Assembly (NCBI GenBank): GCA_963978905.1
Contig: OZ022260.1
Span: 19,208,334 to 19,272,333, forward strand
DNA length: 64,000 bases
Direction of reading: 5' to 3'
Source: Trichostrongylus colubriformis
Lineage: Eukaryota > Nematoda > Chromadorea > Rhabditida > Trichostrongylidae
Shown here piece after piece: positions 33,601-46,400 of the stretch. Position numbers and translations under genes: made by a program. How positions within the stretch are numbered: the first letter of the stretch is position 1; each line of letters starts with the position of its first letter. Under the pieces are notes generated by a model. The model was not told the origin of the DNA. It saw nothing but the letters and a program-made list of their open reading frames with translations, and ran no database searches.

Positions 33601-34897
33601 CTCTAGAAAAGCCATCTCACACTAGAATACAGGCATTACCTCGCAGAAAACGATGTCAAGCTATCAGTCGGTCAGAATTCCGCAAAAGTTTTTCCCGGAT
33701 GTAGTGACGCTTTTTATCTGATCGACAAACAAGAATGTACGCTAAAAACGTTCCCATCAGGACTACGATGGATTCTCCATTACTGTGATACTTCATCACG
33801 AGACGAACCAACGACCACACCCCATGCAGCAGTGACGACCACCGCAGTACCTATGACGCAAGACGAAGCCAGCCAAATTAAACGAATTTCTAGCTCTACA
33901 AAATAAGAGTCGAAAAATCGAGATCGGTGGAATTTGTGGGAACCAAAATGCAAGAGAAAGAAGTGAAAAACAAGAAACTATTGGGAAAAGTTCAAAGCAC
34001 CGATCGAACACCACAAGTATTGATTCCAGGTTCGATTGCTTTGGAAAGAAGGGGCAACTACCCTCCCTGACGACAGATCTATCGCCCACTATAAGGGTTT
34101 GTTCAACTTCTCAAATTTCAAAGTACACCAAGCATACTAGAACAGTGACATCAAACTTGATGATGGAAATTCGACTAGTATCACTCCTCTGTTGACAGTG
34201 GCGCTAACTACTTGCAACTTACTTACTTGTTAACTGTTCAAGAATTCAGTCTTTGTTCAGCAGTGACGATATTATCCGAAAACGTATCCTGGCCTCTTCA
34301 GCCCTTAATAAAAAAGCTTTCGTGTGACCCGAGAAAGTCGGTCTTGAATGGTGGCGTGTTGCACGATTTGGAAACCAAGTAAAATGTCTGGTCATGCGAG
34401 CAGGAGGAGCGAGAATAGCCTCAGCCTGTTCTGTACTCAAAATACAGAAGTTGTAAAGCGCGGACACTATATTGAATAACTATTTATGCGTTGCAGTTTA
34501 ATAGCATGCAACTTAGACTTCGATAGGAAACACCATCAAACTCGCAAATCTCACTAGTTCTATGTAGAGGTAAGGCGGAAAAAATCAGCGATCATGGGCA
34601 AACCATTTGTACATGTGACGCTTGTTGAAAGACTCCAAGGCTCATGTTGACCAAGCGAATCGTCCGGTTGCAATTCACAAATAGTGCGAACACACTGCGA
34701 GCACAAATACAAACTATTCGCAACGCACTACAGCAACGCTGTTTCCTACCGTGATACGAAAACTCACTTTTGGCTTGTTCATAGATATCTCTCATCAATG
34801 ACAGGGATAACAACATAAATAGAATACGGAAAAAAAACCAGTTCTTCCTTCCTCACCCTTTAAGTATGTCTCTCAAACGAATTTGCATTATATTATA
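33601..34897. other. Unassigned sequence downstream of the BEL relic
   Basis: This may contain decayed BEL sequence up to about 34080, but I cannot identify reverse transcriptase motifs or an LTR. The remainder shows nothing I can name. Confidence 0.35.
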
Positions 34898-35756
34898 TTA
34901 GGTTGTATCAAAAGTCTTGTAGGATTTTTTCCGATCATCACTGTTTATTAATATTTTACCAACAAACAACAAGGCAATAATTATTCACCATTGTTATCGA
35001 CAACACTCTGTCATCACATAGGTAGATCGTAGATTCCCTCTCCCAGAACTCTGGGTTCTGAGCGTCAAAGAAGTTGGCGATCGCCTTTGCAAGCGAGTCA
35101 TAATCAATGGATTTTTCTCCGTCCAGAAAGGATTTCAGAGGAGGAAAAAGGTGATAGCCAGCAGGGAAAAGTCTGGAGAGTGTGGCGGGTGGGGCTGGAT
35201 ATCCCAGCCGAGTTCCCGTAGCTTGGCCTGGGTACTCTTCGCGACGTGGGGTGGGAGTTGTCATAAAAGAGAGTGACCCCGGACCGTTTCGGGAGATTTT
35301 TTCGATCAGCTATGGCGAACTGGCGAGTGTATGCGGTAACTGACTGTCCCGCCTTGCACCAGCACCTCGTGGAAAAGCATTCCTTTCGCGTCCCAGATGT
35401 GGCACAGCCCTGAGCAAGTTTGCCTTCCATTTCGATCTCGCCTTGTTGAAGGTGACAAACCAGCTGCGCACGGTCTCGTAGCTTACCATCCCTTGCCCAA
35501 TGCAGCGTTGATGGAGTCGTAAGCTTCCGTCGCTTTGGTGCCGCGACATTACTCACAGTAGATGACACGCCTTTTGGTGAGCATCGACTACGGGTATTGT
35601 AGCTTTCTCCACGGAATCTGGCGGATCAATATATGCTTTGTTAGAAAGCTTAGAGAACGTTCTACCATACTCCTGGACTGCCTAGATTTGTCTCGTAGTG
35701 AACAAGAGTTATTGATGTTTTTGGAGAAATCCTGCAAGACTTTCGGTGCAACCTAA
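34898..35756 (-). mobile_element. Degenerate mariner, 859 bp
   Basis: The ends are TTAGGTTGTATCAAAAGTCTT and the inverse of TTAGGTTGCACCGAAAGTCTT (first 20 bases considered), flanked by TA. Minus-strand fragments include SWFVTFNKARSK-like and DYDSLAKAIANFFDAQNPEFW, the C-terminal mariner block, spread over frames. The ends and C-terminal block are related to the relic at 873-1375. Confidence 0.85.
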
Positions 35757-36121
35757 TATATACCATTAACATTCTTTACTTTTCTTTCTGAATAAGCGGA
35801 GGTTGTGTAGTCAGAATACACCGGGAGTCGAGGTTTCCTCGGGAGGGGAATGGTATCTGACGACCGGGATGGTGCGGGGTCACAATTGCGGAGATCAGCA
35901 GTGGCCCCACGCAACATGGTAAGCCGGACGTGCCGTCAGCTGATCCTGTTATGTAGTAAAATACGATTGAATCTGAGTGATAGACACAAAAACTGCAGTG
36001 ATGAAATGCATAGAAGTTCTATGCAATCGGCAATAGTTACAGATACTGTAGAGGTTATGTTGATGTCAAGAGAAGTCGTATTTGGGTTCCCGTTAAGGGG
36101 AGGGGGTCGTACCGAAGAGCC

Positions 36122-36351
36122 GGGTGTATATCATTAGGACAGAAACGTCGCGTGGCCGTGTTCGGCACGCGACGAGATGGTGCGAGCTATGCGCGCCGTG
36201 TTGGATGGGTCTTGAAGCGACGACGGTGCTCTACGCCTCATTCTAGGCGTAATCGCTTCAGGACTCAACTAATACGGCGCGCATAGCTCGCACCATCCCG
36301 TCGCGTGCCGAACACGGCCACGCGACGTTTCTGCCCTAATGATATACACCC
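36122..36351. mobile_element. Palindromic MITE, C family, copy 1
   Basis: Arms of about 95 bp: GGGTGTATATCATTAGGAC outward, with CGTCGCGTGGCCGTGTTCGG and GGTGCGAGCTATGCGCGCCG inward, and almost exact inverses on the right. A second, more eroded copy is at 40217-40445. Confidence 0.9.
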
Positions 36352-37065
36352 CTGAAGCCATATTACTGCGTTCAGAGTGTGGCAGCAAACTGTGACTCTC
36401 CGAATGAACTCTGTCGGGGATGAGTCCCTATTGCTTATTCGTTTTGATATGTTTATTGTAAGCTCTGACCGGCAACATTAATGTAAACTTACACTTCAGT
36501 GTAGTATTGATGGCTCAAACCTCTGATGCACTGCCTTTAATTGTTTGGTGGCACTGTGAAGTCTGAACGGGTACTGGGCCAAGTTGAAAATTAAGAGAAT
36601 TGCGTCAAAATATCGGACCTTCCTAGTGGCGCTATTGTTTAGGATGCGAGGTATAAGATATGGTGCATTTCCGGTCCTCTTGGCTGGCTCCTTTAGGCAC
36701 TTAATGGTGTTATTTTTATTTTGAACATAAGAGGAGGAATCCTCAGAAAATTTTCAGAGGCTGAAGAAGAGTTGCATCATCTTGGGAGCGTTGAAGACAC
36801 GCTCGATGAAATGCGACTTCGAGCCAAGAGTTGGGAGAAGGTGATACCGTCATAGAGCTGGTATGTACTTCATCTTTTTCGAATAGAGCCGTTTTGTAGA
36901 ACGCAGTCGCCATAACAATTGTAGGCAAATTTGTCCACTACCCTGTGAGCCCTGCAATGAATTAATCCTATCTGGATTTGACGTTTATGCAGAGATGTTT
37001 CGCAAAAAGGGCTCTAATAGCTAACGAGACGCTGCTATGCGGATGTTACCGAAATGTTAACCCGG

Positions 37066-37200
37066 GCCGCCGTAAGACTTCGTGATTTTGCGATTTTGCG
37101 GCGTTGCACTTTCGCACTACGACATTGAGATTGTGCAAAGCCATAACACCGCATCAGGAGCCGCAATACCGCAAAATCGCGAAATATGACGACGGCCTTA
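37066..37200. mobile_element. H-family-like palindromic MITE, eroded
   Basis: The ends GGGCCGCCGTAAGACTTCGTG and ATATGACGACGGCCTTA (parts) are inverted, and GATTTTGCGATTTTGCGG pairs with CCGCAAAATCGCG. The termini resemble the family at 18992-19226. Confidence 0.55.
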
Positions 37201-37790
37201 CCCACTTTTAATGTTCATGAGTTCTTGCGTTTGCCGCCAAGTTATCTCCATCCTGTGCGCATTGCGCACTAGTTCACCTAGTGCTAAGGAAAATTTTCAA
37301 AAATGCTGCCCCTGAAGATCCCATGCTTGCTTCGTGTTCTAAATTTGGTTTTACTAGTTAATTTCCCATTTCATTTGTTATGCGGAATTGTTCTTGAGCA
37401 CATGAAGGATAGGCCACCCTTGGATTTTACGGTTCTCTTTAGGCGGAGTTTTGTAATCTGCATAACAGGTGAACGTCTTCCATGAAAACGAATTAGGGTC
37501 ATTCAAAAAGCTATAAATTTTCCCCCGTTCAATAAATTTCTATCATATCATCATATAACCAGTGAAAGTGTATACCGTCGCTTGTCGCCGTCGGCGCGCT
37601 ATTGTTTCGTTTCTGAGAAAGGAGAGAGATCAGGCATATCGGACGGTGGAATTTTCATCCGCTTATAAACTAATGTGATCCGCCTACAAGACGAACTAAC
37701 GTAGCTCTTGGTGTTCATTTCGGCTATCAGTTGCCAACTGAAGCACCCAGGACTGAGCGCTACTCACATTCCATCGCTGGCCAATTCGCT
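37201..37790. other. Unassigned sequence upstream of the first cysteine-rich gene
   Basis: Promoter elements for the gene at 37791 should lie here, but I see no motif that I can call with confidence. A solitary GGGTCATTCAAAAAGCTAT near 37497 resembles a transposon end. Confidence 0.3.
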
Positions 37791-40769
37791 ATGCTCTTCC
37801 TCGTGGTGCTCCTAACACTTTTACCGTTTTATCAAGCTTGCGTACCTACTCAAACCATCACGACTACAACTACTCGTGAGTAGATTTTATTGACGATGCA
37901 GGACAGAACCTTTAGGAAAGCTGAGGACGTTACCCTCGTGAATTTCTTTTTGGGTCACTTATCCGACCAGTGGTGGTTTTCATGTGAACTACTCAGCCTA
38001 GAAGCTGAAATTGCTACAATAGTGACCACATTTTAGTACTTAATGGCATAGAATATGAGGTAAACAGCTGTAGAACGCTTTATGTCACACTTTTCTCTAT
38101 TCATTAGTTGTTTTTCATTAAGTTCCTCTATTGCAAAAGCGCATGACCAGTATAAATGGTACTGTTATCCTTAGGTACTCCGGTAATTACAATAGGCTCC
38201 CTGAAGCTTCGGACCCGATAAACGAACAGTAGAACTTAGTTCTTCTCATCGTTTCAATGCTCCATAGGCTTGAGGGAAATCCTGTGGGTGCTCAGAAATT
38301 GGCTCTTTCTCCCAATTAGGCCAATAAGCTCTAGCTTCGGAGCTTCCTCCCCTCCAAAGGGGAGAAACTTTTCTAGCTTCGGAGCTCCCTCCCCTCCAAA
38401 GGGGAGAAACTTCAGTATAAAACATTAAAAATCGACTTCCTTGAAAGTTTATTCATCATATTAAAGGTACTTCGAATTCACCTTTCGACATTTTCAGCGT
38501 GTTGCGCGATGTTGTCTCAGTCGACTCTGCCGAAACGGAATCCGTCGTCAACTGGATACGAGCAATGTTCTATCCTTAGACGATTGTCTTCTACTTGTCC
38601 CGTAGACGGTATAATATTCTGCGATGCAGCTCCTGACACGAATGTTTGTTTTTTTTTTATTTATTAAGTTTTCTTTTGAACAGATTTCTCGCAAGTGATC
38701 CATACAGCAACAGAACATAGAAAACTTCTAAAAACTCTCACTTTCTGAAAAAATTCTTGCAAAGTAATCTTTCCCCTTATAGGTATATAGGCAGCCTTAT
38801 AGGTACTGCCATAAGATTCTATGACTGCATTTTTGTCGCTTTTCATTCCTTATAATGGTCTGACATTTATAGTCCTCTAATTTCGATAACTATTCGATTA
38901 ATCTTCAAGGAACTAATTAGTTACTCACTTAAATACATATATTACCAATAGATATCTTTTAGCCTAATTAGTTACTCACTTGAATACATACATCACCGAA
39001 AGATATCTTTTAGCCAGCTGGCATGCAAATCGAAGTCTTCAATGCGGCCGGAGCTGTTGTTCGAACCTTCACTAATACTGGCACCACGTTAGCAGCCACT
39101 GTGAGTGCTACCAGACTACGGTTACTTGGCCACGTGATCCTTGGGTGTGTACCCTTATGTCAGAAGTCCACACCACGACAAGCTGCATGCGACGCGGTTT
39201 GTCCAAGCTATGCGCCCGGCTAGAGTTGGGTTTTAGAGCGATTACACGGTAATGCACGTAATGCTTGTAATCAATTCGGAACCAAACAACACTGCTCCTT
39301 AAAGGCACCATTAGGGGTAAGGGAAAACTGAGATCTGGAAGTACATGTTCTCTGAAACGAACCTTCTACTTCGGAAGGGGTCACATGTGGTGAAAATCGC
39401 ATGAAAAACGCGACTTGGGGTCTTATGGCGGCCCCGCACTCGTCATGCCGTTATGCCGTTATGCGCCCGGGGGAGTCGACGTGGAGGGGCGGGACAACAA
39501 TCGCGGCCGGCTGGTTGGGACTCTGGCCTGTCTTCAGTCCACTCCGAGCAGAGACGCAGAGGACGAGAAGAGAAGGGAGAATTTCGGGTTCCTATTTCTT
39601 GGTTTTTTCGCCGTTTTATGTCGTTCTTTTTGTACTGTTATATTACTGAGCACCTCTACTTTCGTAATCCCCCAATTTGCCAAAATTGCCCCTAACGGTG
39701 TCTTTAAAGGAATCGTCCACGGAAAATGAGTTTTTATGAACCAAACAACACTGCTCCTTAAAGGAATCGTCCACGGAAAATGAGTTTTTATGTTACCCAT
39801 ACGTTTATGTTGTATTTGCCTAACGTGGGCCTCATGCAAAATTTCACGCGAAAAAATGCGAATCTGGCTGAGATACAGCACCACAAAGTGCGGTCCCAGT
39901 GGGCGGGGCCTCCGTGAAAAAGCCTCGTACCGCGTCCGCCGTGGTATGAGACGCATTGTAGGAACAGAAGGTTACGTAAACAGTCCCACTCTCCGTTCCC
40001 AACGGCGGCGGAAGACGGGACGAGGCTTTTACACGGAGGCCCCGCCCACTGGGACCGCATTTTGTGGTGCTGTATCTCAGCCAGATTCGCATTTTTTTCG
40101 CGTGAAATTTTGCATGAGGCCCACATTAGGCAAATACAACATAAACGTATGGGTAACACAAAAACGCATTTTCCGTGGACGATTCCTTTAAGCTGGTCCG
40201 CACTGCCGCGCTTGTTGGTGTATGTCATCAGGATAGAAAAATCGCATGGCCGTGTTTGGCGCGCGACGGAATGGTGCGAGCTATGCGCGCCGTAATAGTT
40301 GAGTCCTGTAGCCATTGCGCCTAGAAAGAAGCTAGAGCACCGTCATCGCTTTAGGACCCATCCAGTGCGTGCGCGCATAGCTCGCACCATCGCGTCGCAC
40401 ACTTAATGCTGAACAGCAATTTTTCTGTACTAATGGCATACACCCGAAATTCTGACATAAAGGTACACAGCCATGATCCTCTATTAATCCCGTTCATTTT
40501 CCGGAGTAATATGTGCATTAATGAAGTGATTCGTTTCAGGTATACTGTAGAAATGGTGTATGGACAGCACGGGTCAGCAATACTGGCACGGACGTATTTG
40601 TTCCCATATCTTCGGTAGGATTTCTCGCATGTTTTCCTGGAAATTGCTGTTATGTACTTTGTTAGTTTAGAATAGCAACAAGCTCTCATTTCAGGTCTCA
40701 TGCGCTCAACGAGGCTCCGTTGGTGCGGATAAAGGCTACATAACTGGATCGGCAGTTAGTAAGAAGTAA
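37791..40769 (+). CDS. Secreted cysteine-rich C6-like nematode protein, gene 1 (155 aa)
   Basis: Five exons: 37791-37875, 38498-38643, 39014-39100, 40540-40614 and 40695-40769, with phases 1, 0, 0, 0. The lengths sum to 156 codons including stop, all in frame. The first exon encodes a signal peptide (MLFLVVLLTLLPFYQAC) and a threonine-rich stretch. Exon 2 has a CC pair, YEQCSIL, STCPVDGIIFC and a PDTN end. Exon 3 has MQIEVFNAAGAVVRTF, exon 4 VYCRNGVWTARV and exon 5 VSCAQRGS. The cysteine spacing with CxNGxW and a final SC fits the nematode C6 domain (PF01681), thought to be extracellular; DUF281 is an alternative. The function is unknown. Donor 2 is GTTTGT; AATAAA follows at 40812. Introns hold several MITEs, yet the frame is intact. 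Confidence 0.88.
38331..38414. repeat. Two tandem 42-bp units in intron 1 of gene 1
   Basis: Units start CTAGCTTCGGAGCT at 38331 and 38373. Each contains the palindrome CTCCCCTCCAAAGGGGAG. Confidence 0.85.
38913..39014. repeat. Tandem 51-bp duplication spanning the exon 3 acceptor of gene 1
   Basis: Units at 38913-38963 and 38964-39014 both start CTAATTAGTTACTCACTT and end in GATATCTTTTAGC. The splice acceptor TATCTTTTAG is therefore present twice, at 38953-38962 and 39004-39013. Confidence 0.88.
39299..39707. mobile_element. A-family TIR element in intron 3 of gene 1
   Basis: TTAA at 39299-39302 and 39704-39707. The inverted ends are AGGCACCATTAGGGGTAA and TTGCCCCTAACGGTGTCT (with mismatches). 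No coding capacity. Partial relatives lie at 16220-16447 and about 46060-46335, and the right end matches the 3' ends of the RTE copies. Confidence 0.8.
39758..40191. mobile_element. B-family palindromic TTAA element in intron 3 of gene 1
   Basis: TTAA at both ends. The arms of about 200 bp start AGGAATCGTCCACGGAAAAT and contain CATACGTTTATGTTGTATTT and CAGTGGGCGGGGCCTCCGTG; the right half is the inverse with few changes. A piece of its right end recurs at 42337-42405. Confidence 0.9.
40217..40445. mobile_element. Palindromic MITE, C family, copy 2, in intron 3 of gene 1
   Basis: GGTGTATGTCATCAGGATAG outward, GGTGCGAGCTATGCGCGCCG inward, with inverse partners at the right. It is more diverged than the copy at 36122-36351. 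Confidence 0.85.
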
Positions 40770-40811
40770 ACGTCCTCAGATAGCTGTATATAATAATGTA
40801 ATATAAGAATT

Positions 40812-40817
40812 TAATAA
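40812..40817 (+). terminator. Poly(A) signal of gene 1
   Basis: AATAAA lies 43 bp after the stop codon of the first cysteine-rich gene. Confidence 0.6.
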
Positions 40818-43421
40818 AACCATTCTCATTAGATGAATTGAACACTCCTATGAATATGTGCTTGAACTTCAGCTAGAGAAATTTCATTTCGTAGTTTCAT
40901 AAGGAATCTGAACCGCACTGGGTGGAACAGGACTGATTACATACACAAGCTCGCTCATGGTCTCTACCCTGGAGGCTTTAGACTTCTTGACCTGTTCCCA
41001 CTCTTTATGAGGCAATCACATGGCGGTTAGGAGAAGTGGAGGTTTCCTTGGGATTCGAGAGATCTGCATTCTAGTAGGAAGCTTTGTGACTTCGCAGGGC
41101 ATGAACTGAAACGAAGCTCATCATCAGACACGAAGCAGGAAGACATCCCTATTCTTGATTTCATATTTTTCTCTTTGGGATGGATCATTTCATGCCGCGG
41201 TCGGAGAATCTTTATGACAGTTTCAGATCATGGATTTTTTTTCGACTGAACCATTTTTGCGTCATTTCGACCGGTTGTTTCACATGTCATTAATGATCGA
41301 TCTCATTAGAGTGTCAGGAGAAAGTCCATACAAAATCCCGGCGGTGCTCATCTCCCGTGACGTCGTTCACTTCATCAATTTTTAAAGTTGCCGCTACTGT
41401 GAGTGTGTGTACTGTGTACTGCTATGGAAAGGCTGGAAAAGCCGTTCGAAATTCCATGATCTCACCTCGCTCTGAAACTCGCTTACAAATTTCTCATCCA
41501 TCATCTTGCCCATACGCTTTGTTGATATCTCAGACTACAAAAAAATGCACATCTGTCACTAAACGTAGATTAGATTACCTGTTGCAACTCCGCTTAATTG
41601 TCTTTCACCAATTCCTTTGATTATACTGTGTCGGCCAGAAGCTTCCTCCTTTTTGCACGATAACTATTACCTCGTGATTTTCCGCACCATCGAGGAACCA
41701 CTTTGTAGACAAAAAACGTTCTTCTTTTCATGTTTTCTTGGGGATGCTGCACTCCCAGAACTGACGCTGTTATATACGTTGTTTGAGAACGCAGAAAACT
41801 ACGATCTATGGCTGCAAGCACAGGAAGCCTAAAAACGTACAGAGAAAATGCGTAAGAGTTGGCTCGGCACAAGGTGGCTAGTTTTGTAAGGGATATCGCT
41901 ACGCAATATAGTAGAAGAGTGGCCTTGGAAGTTAATGATCAAAGAGACAAAGGGCCGAGAACATGAACTCTTTTGTCACTGTATGTTGGTATACTGTAGG
42001 CCCCGTCTAGTATAAAATCCATAAGCCATTTTGCGGCATAGAAATGGAACCATATAACAAAAGCTGACCGTAGTCTGCCGGAAGTGAACAGTTAACATGC
42101 CCTACCTTTTCTCGCGATGTCGCCAACGCCCATATTGAAAATAAAGGAGTTGTTTGAAATCTATACAAGATTAGGTGCAAAAATTCTGCTCTGTCATATG
42201 TGAATCCTGGATGTATTTAGGACATGATACCACTTTCTTCTGTCAGTTCTGAGACCCGAAGTTAGACTACCATAAACAGTGGCTCAGCGAAAATGCTACA
42301 CTCCACTCGTTTGAATTCCCGCGGAGCAACATTGAACGGGCAAATACAACATAAACACATGGGTAATTGAGAAACTCACATTTTCACGAACGATTCCTAC
42401 AAGCAATAGCTGGAATTACCTCCGTGCAGTTCACAAGATCCAGCCTTCTTCCCATATGGGCTGATTGATTTGAGGACATGTGGGTGTCCAGATTAAGCCA
42501 GGTCATCGGTGTTTCATGGCGGCCAATGTTCAGGTATTATGTTATGAACATAAAAGATTACATCGACTAGTATCTAACTATTATATCTATTTTTTCCAAC
42601 AGTGTTTGGCGAAATGAGTCACAACTATCAAGTATCATTTTCCTCTTTGGTTTTTCTTTTATTTATCTTGAACATCCTAGATCAACTAATACCTGGGCCT
42701 TTGGAATAAAAGTAAATCAAGGGCAATGCTACATAGTCCTGAGCTAGGTGGCCCAGGACTAGCCTTGCTCTTGATTTACTTCTATCCCCCTGCCCTTGCC
42801 CTTGACTCAAACACTACTCGAATATTTATTATATAGCTACACTTCATTATGGTCTGACTATGGTTTGGAGAGACAGTTACGAAAACAAGGTGATAGGAGT
42901 GAGTGTGAGCCATTAGAGCAGAAAATTCGAGTGCTCGCGTATGGAGACACAACGTGATGAGAGTGAACTCAAGTCGCATTCATACTCAGCGTCGGCAAGA
43001 CGTTGCTGCATTTACAGGCAGCGAGGCAGAGTGGCACGTTGGAAGTGCAGAAATGAAGCACGCGACGAGACAGGGTATCACAGGCGGGGGCACAGAGACA
43101 CGCAGCCACGCCCTGCTGCGGCTCCGCAAAGTACGAACGCGACCCAAACCGATTATTCAAAGTAAGGCATAAGACCGAATCATTCAAACCGTTCTGAGTC
43201 TCTACCTCACAGCTCTCGCATCGCACGACGGACGTGTTGACGCCAATTTCCTTTCTAATGCACACCTTATAAGAATGCTCGGAGCAATTTCCTTGAGAAG
43301 CGGATGTTATTGTAAATATTTGTCTACCTGTGAAATAAGACGATTTCTCAGAATTGTACCACTGCAGGAGTTTTCGGGAAAATTCACACTGTTCTGCGGA
43401 GGAAACACACAGTCATTGGAT
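40818..43421. other. Spacer between the two cysteine-rich genes
   Basis: It holds a B-element end (42337-42405), a 74-bp hairpin at 42709-42782 (GTAAATCAAGGGCAA pairing with TTGCTCTTGATTTAC), and an eroded H-family MITE at about 42971-43146 (ATTCATACTCAGCG at one end, CGCAAAGTACGAACGCGAC at the other). The rest, including open frames at 41357-41832, shows nothing I can support. Confidence 0.5.
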
Positions 43422-46400
43422 ATGGAACGGTTACTTCAATGCACTATCCTATCGGTCGTTCTTGGCGTAGTTTGGACATGCATCACCACAGCGCAAATTT
43501 CCACCACCACTGCACGTAAGCAATCATATTACTACAATATAAGAGTATTCTTACTTAAAATATATAAAACTATAGGGGCAAATTACGAACTTCTTTCCGG
43601 ATGGCTCCCGCGTCTCTCCCATACTTGCCTGAATATGTTTTTCAGCATTTAGCAACTTTTACTTCAAAATCCGACAGCGTACTGAAAAGTACTTGACGGT
43701 TTTGCAGTAGTGTTGTCGAGAAAGGTCCCTTAAACTTATAGGTAGGAATAATCCGGTCATTAATAGCGAATGACAAGCATTTTGCAGTCGTAAGCATATA
43801 CAAGGGAATTCTCCACGGACTGTGTACGGTTCTTTCCTTATTTTTTACCTTTCTACTGGAACATTCACGAATAGACCCCACCGTGATTATTCCTGCTAAC
43901 AATCCAGCAACCGCCATGACTATCGAAACTCCGCAACATTTCAGTCCTGGTTGTGGCATTCATGACCCCAGTAGAGCAGCGCTTATAGCGGTAGAAATTG
44001 CGTTTTCGCGGAGTTGTGAAATCTGCGGAAAGGGACCCGATGGGTATCGATTAGGAGAGTTGTGGAATCTGTTTTTTGTGAAAATGCAGGGCTGTGGAAT
44101 ATTCATCTCTCGTCCCTTCGGGTCGCGTGGCACCATGGCGTAAGCGTGGGAAAAAGCGCGCAGTCGTCAACGTGTTAATATTGTGTATAACTATGATCTT
44201 CTTGATTTAGAACCAGCAGATGCTTCATTTCAGCATGCTGCCCATTACTTTCAACAACATCGTTGCCCAGACACGCGCCTTCAAATGCAAGTACTTTCCA
44301 TCAATGTACCATACTGCAACGAGTATCATCCACTTGCCCAACAGACGGTTTCGTCTTCTGCTCCACTGCTCCACAGACGAACGTTAGTTTCTTTTCCTCC
44401 TCTAATGCTTCAAATTCTCCTTCCAACGCAACATTTTCACTGATGCGATCGAGAGATTTCGCCCACTTTGTAGCAGACAATGTTAGCCCAGAAATAACCC
44501 GATCATGACCCGGGAAGACGATTTTCGAACCGGATAGAAACCACATCTTATCATTGACTCGCAAGTCGCACTTTCTCCGCCGAAGTGTCCACCAATCCGC
44601 AATTAGGAGATTAGCCCTGATTTCGCAAATGAAAGTGATATGTTCAAAACCATGGGACATATTGAATGAATAAGCTTGGTTGCTTGACAATTCTCACTAT
44701 TTTTTGATTTCAAGGAAGGTACGCCGGAAACGGCATCAAACGAATTATCAGGTTGTAAGGAAAGTTCTGACAGGTTTTATGCGTTCACATGATAAACTCA
44801 AATCTAAGAGCGCATCAACAGGAATCAGCTTACATATTGGGTTCCTTAGTAGACAAAAAGCTGCTCTTTCTGAATATATAAGGTTTATTTAAAATTCCAC
44901 TTGGTTTTTGGCTATTAGGGAAATTTTAAAGTATTGCGAAGATGGCATTTTTTAAAATGGCTTCACTTCACGAGTTCCTGTTTAGCGAAGGTGATCACAT
45001 ATGCGAATTACTGCAAGAGGAGGGGGTGAAGCATTGGATGGAGCACTTTGTCCCTGGTTTCAGAAGTGCAGAAATGTGAACAAGTTGCTCGAATTTGCAA
45101 TTGATCAAATCGCTTTGACTAAAACGAAAGCGATAAGCGCTCATACTCGAAGGGAATGTCCAAAAGTATCGGCTCTCAATACACAAATGTGGTTACCCAC
45201 TTCGAGTAGCCTCGATTTGGAAAAACCCAAAAAAAGTGGGTGCCGCGGGACCCCTCATACTAGCAGCTATGCGCAAGTGCATTTTCCACAAATCCCCTTC
45301 CAGTAATTCACTGAAGCCCTTACTCGTCCATCATAATCATCAGATCTAGTGCTGACCAGGCCCACTTTTCTAAACATCTGGACAGCTTCTTCAGCAGCAG
45401 TGTGTTAAGATAGTATGGTGATTTGAAGTCGACTTTTTTGATTTCGCGCTATATAAATCATCAGCGTTTCATCAAAATGAGCTATGCAAATATCCGTGAT
45501 ATTGCCAAAAGTGTAGCGAATGCAGTGGTGCTTATTCTGTGGCAAAAGATGCAGTCTGAACCGAGTTACGGTTTCGAAAAGTTGAAATTGCGAAAACCGG
45601 CCAAAACTTTCCTTACAACCTAATATTCGCCATTCTGTCTAGAACGCGTGCTTCTGCCGGACTAACACTAGATGTAGATGGGATTTTTGATTCAGTCAAA
45701 CTCAACCTCCTGAACCTCGTCATTGTCAAGGACACAGTTTGATCAAAGTCTGATAAAGGGTCCCTTTTCACCATCTAATGTCGCTTTCGCTGTAGGATAT
45801 CTTACACCGTATGATTTGCATTCACCTCCTCAAATGTAATAGGCGAACAGAACAGTCCCTACCTGTAATTTGTCTGCACCTTCGTATCAAGGCTGCCTCC
45901 CATTGATGGCAGTGAAAGAAGGGTAATGAAATATAGCAAAAGTGGTAACGATATTCCTCGCACATGAAAATATCAACTATGAAAAGACGATCTGAGGTGA
46001 AAGTCGCGTTGAAAAGCGCGCTTCTGAAGTCTTCATCGCGATCTTATTGCGCTCCATTACGAGCTGCAGCGCTTCACTGGCCGAGTTGCTGCGAGGGCAG
46101 AGCAACATTTACGGCTGGCTGGAACAGCCTCTCCTGTCTGCATCTACCGCTTAGCAATTATTGGTCAGATGGACGAAAGGGGAGGAGTGGAAGGGGTCCT
46201 ATTTCGTATGGCCTCTGGCCTATCCCGAGTGGTCTATCTCAGCCATTTCTTCCAGCTCTTTCTCTGCCGCTACTTGGTGCCACCACTCTCATAATCCACA
46301 ATCGGCCAAAACACCACTGGTGTCTTTGAATTTGAATAGCACGTTTAACGCATCATACCAGCCTTTAGAAAAGATGACAAAACACCAGAAAAAAAAACAC

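Noticed and set aside
35797..36110. A further tRNA-derived SINE (starts GCGGAGGTTGTGTAGTCA)
   Set aside because: Only the first ~18 bases resemble the SINE head; the body and tail do not align with the other copies.
39401..40315. Several overlapping proteins of 80-175 residues
   Set aside because: They arise from the inverted arms of elements A and B within an intron of the cysteine-rich gene 1.
41357..41872. Gene between the two cysteine-rich paralogues
   Set aside because: Open frames on both strands, but none with homology, signal peptide or consistent splice sites; I could not find a third paralogue here.
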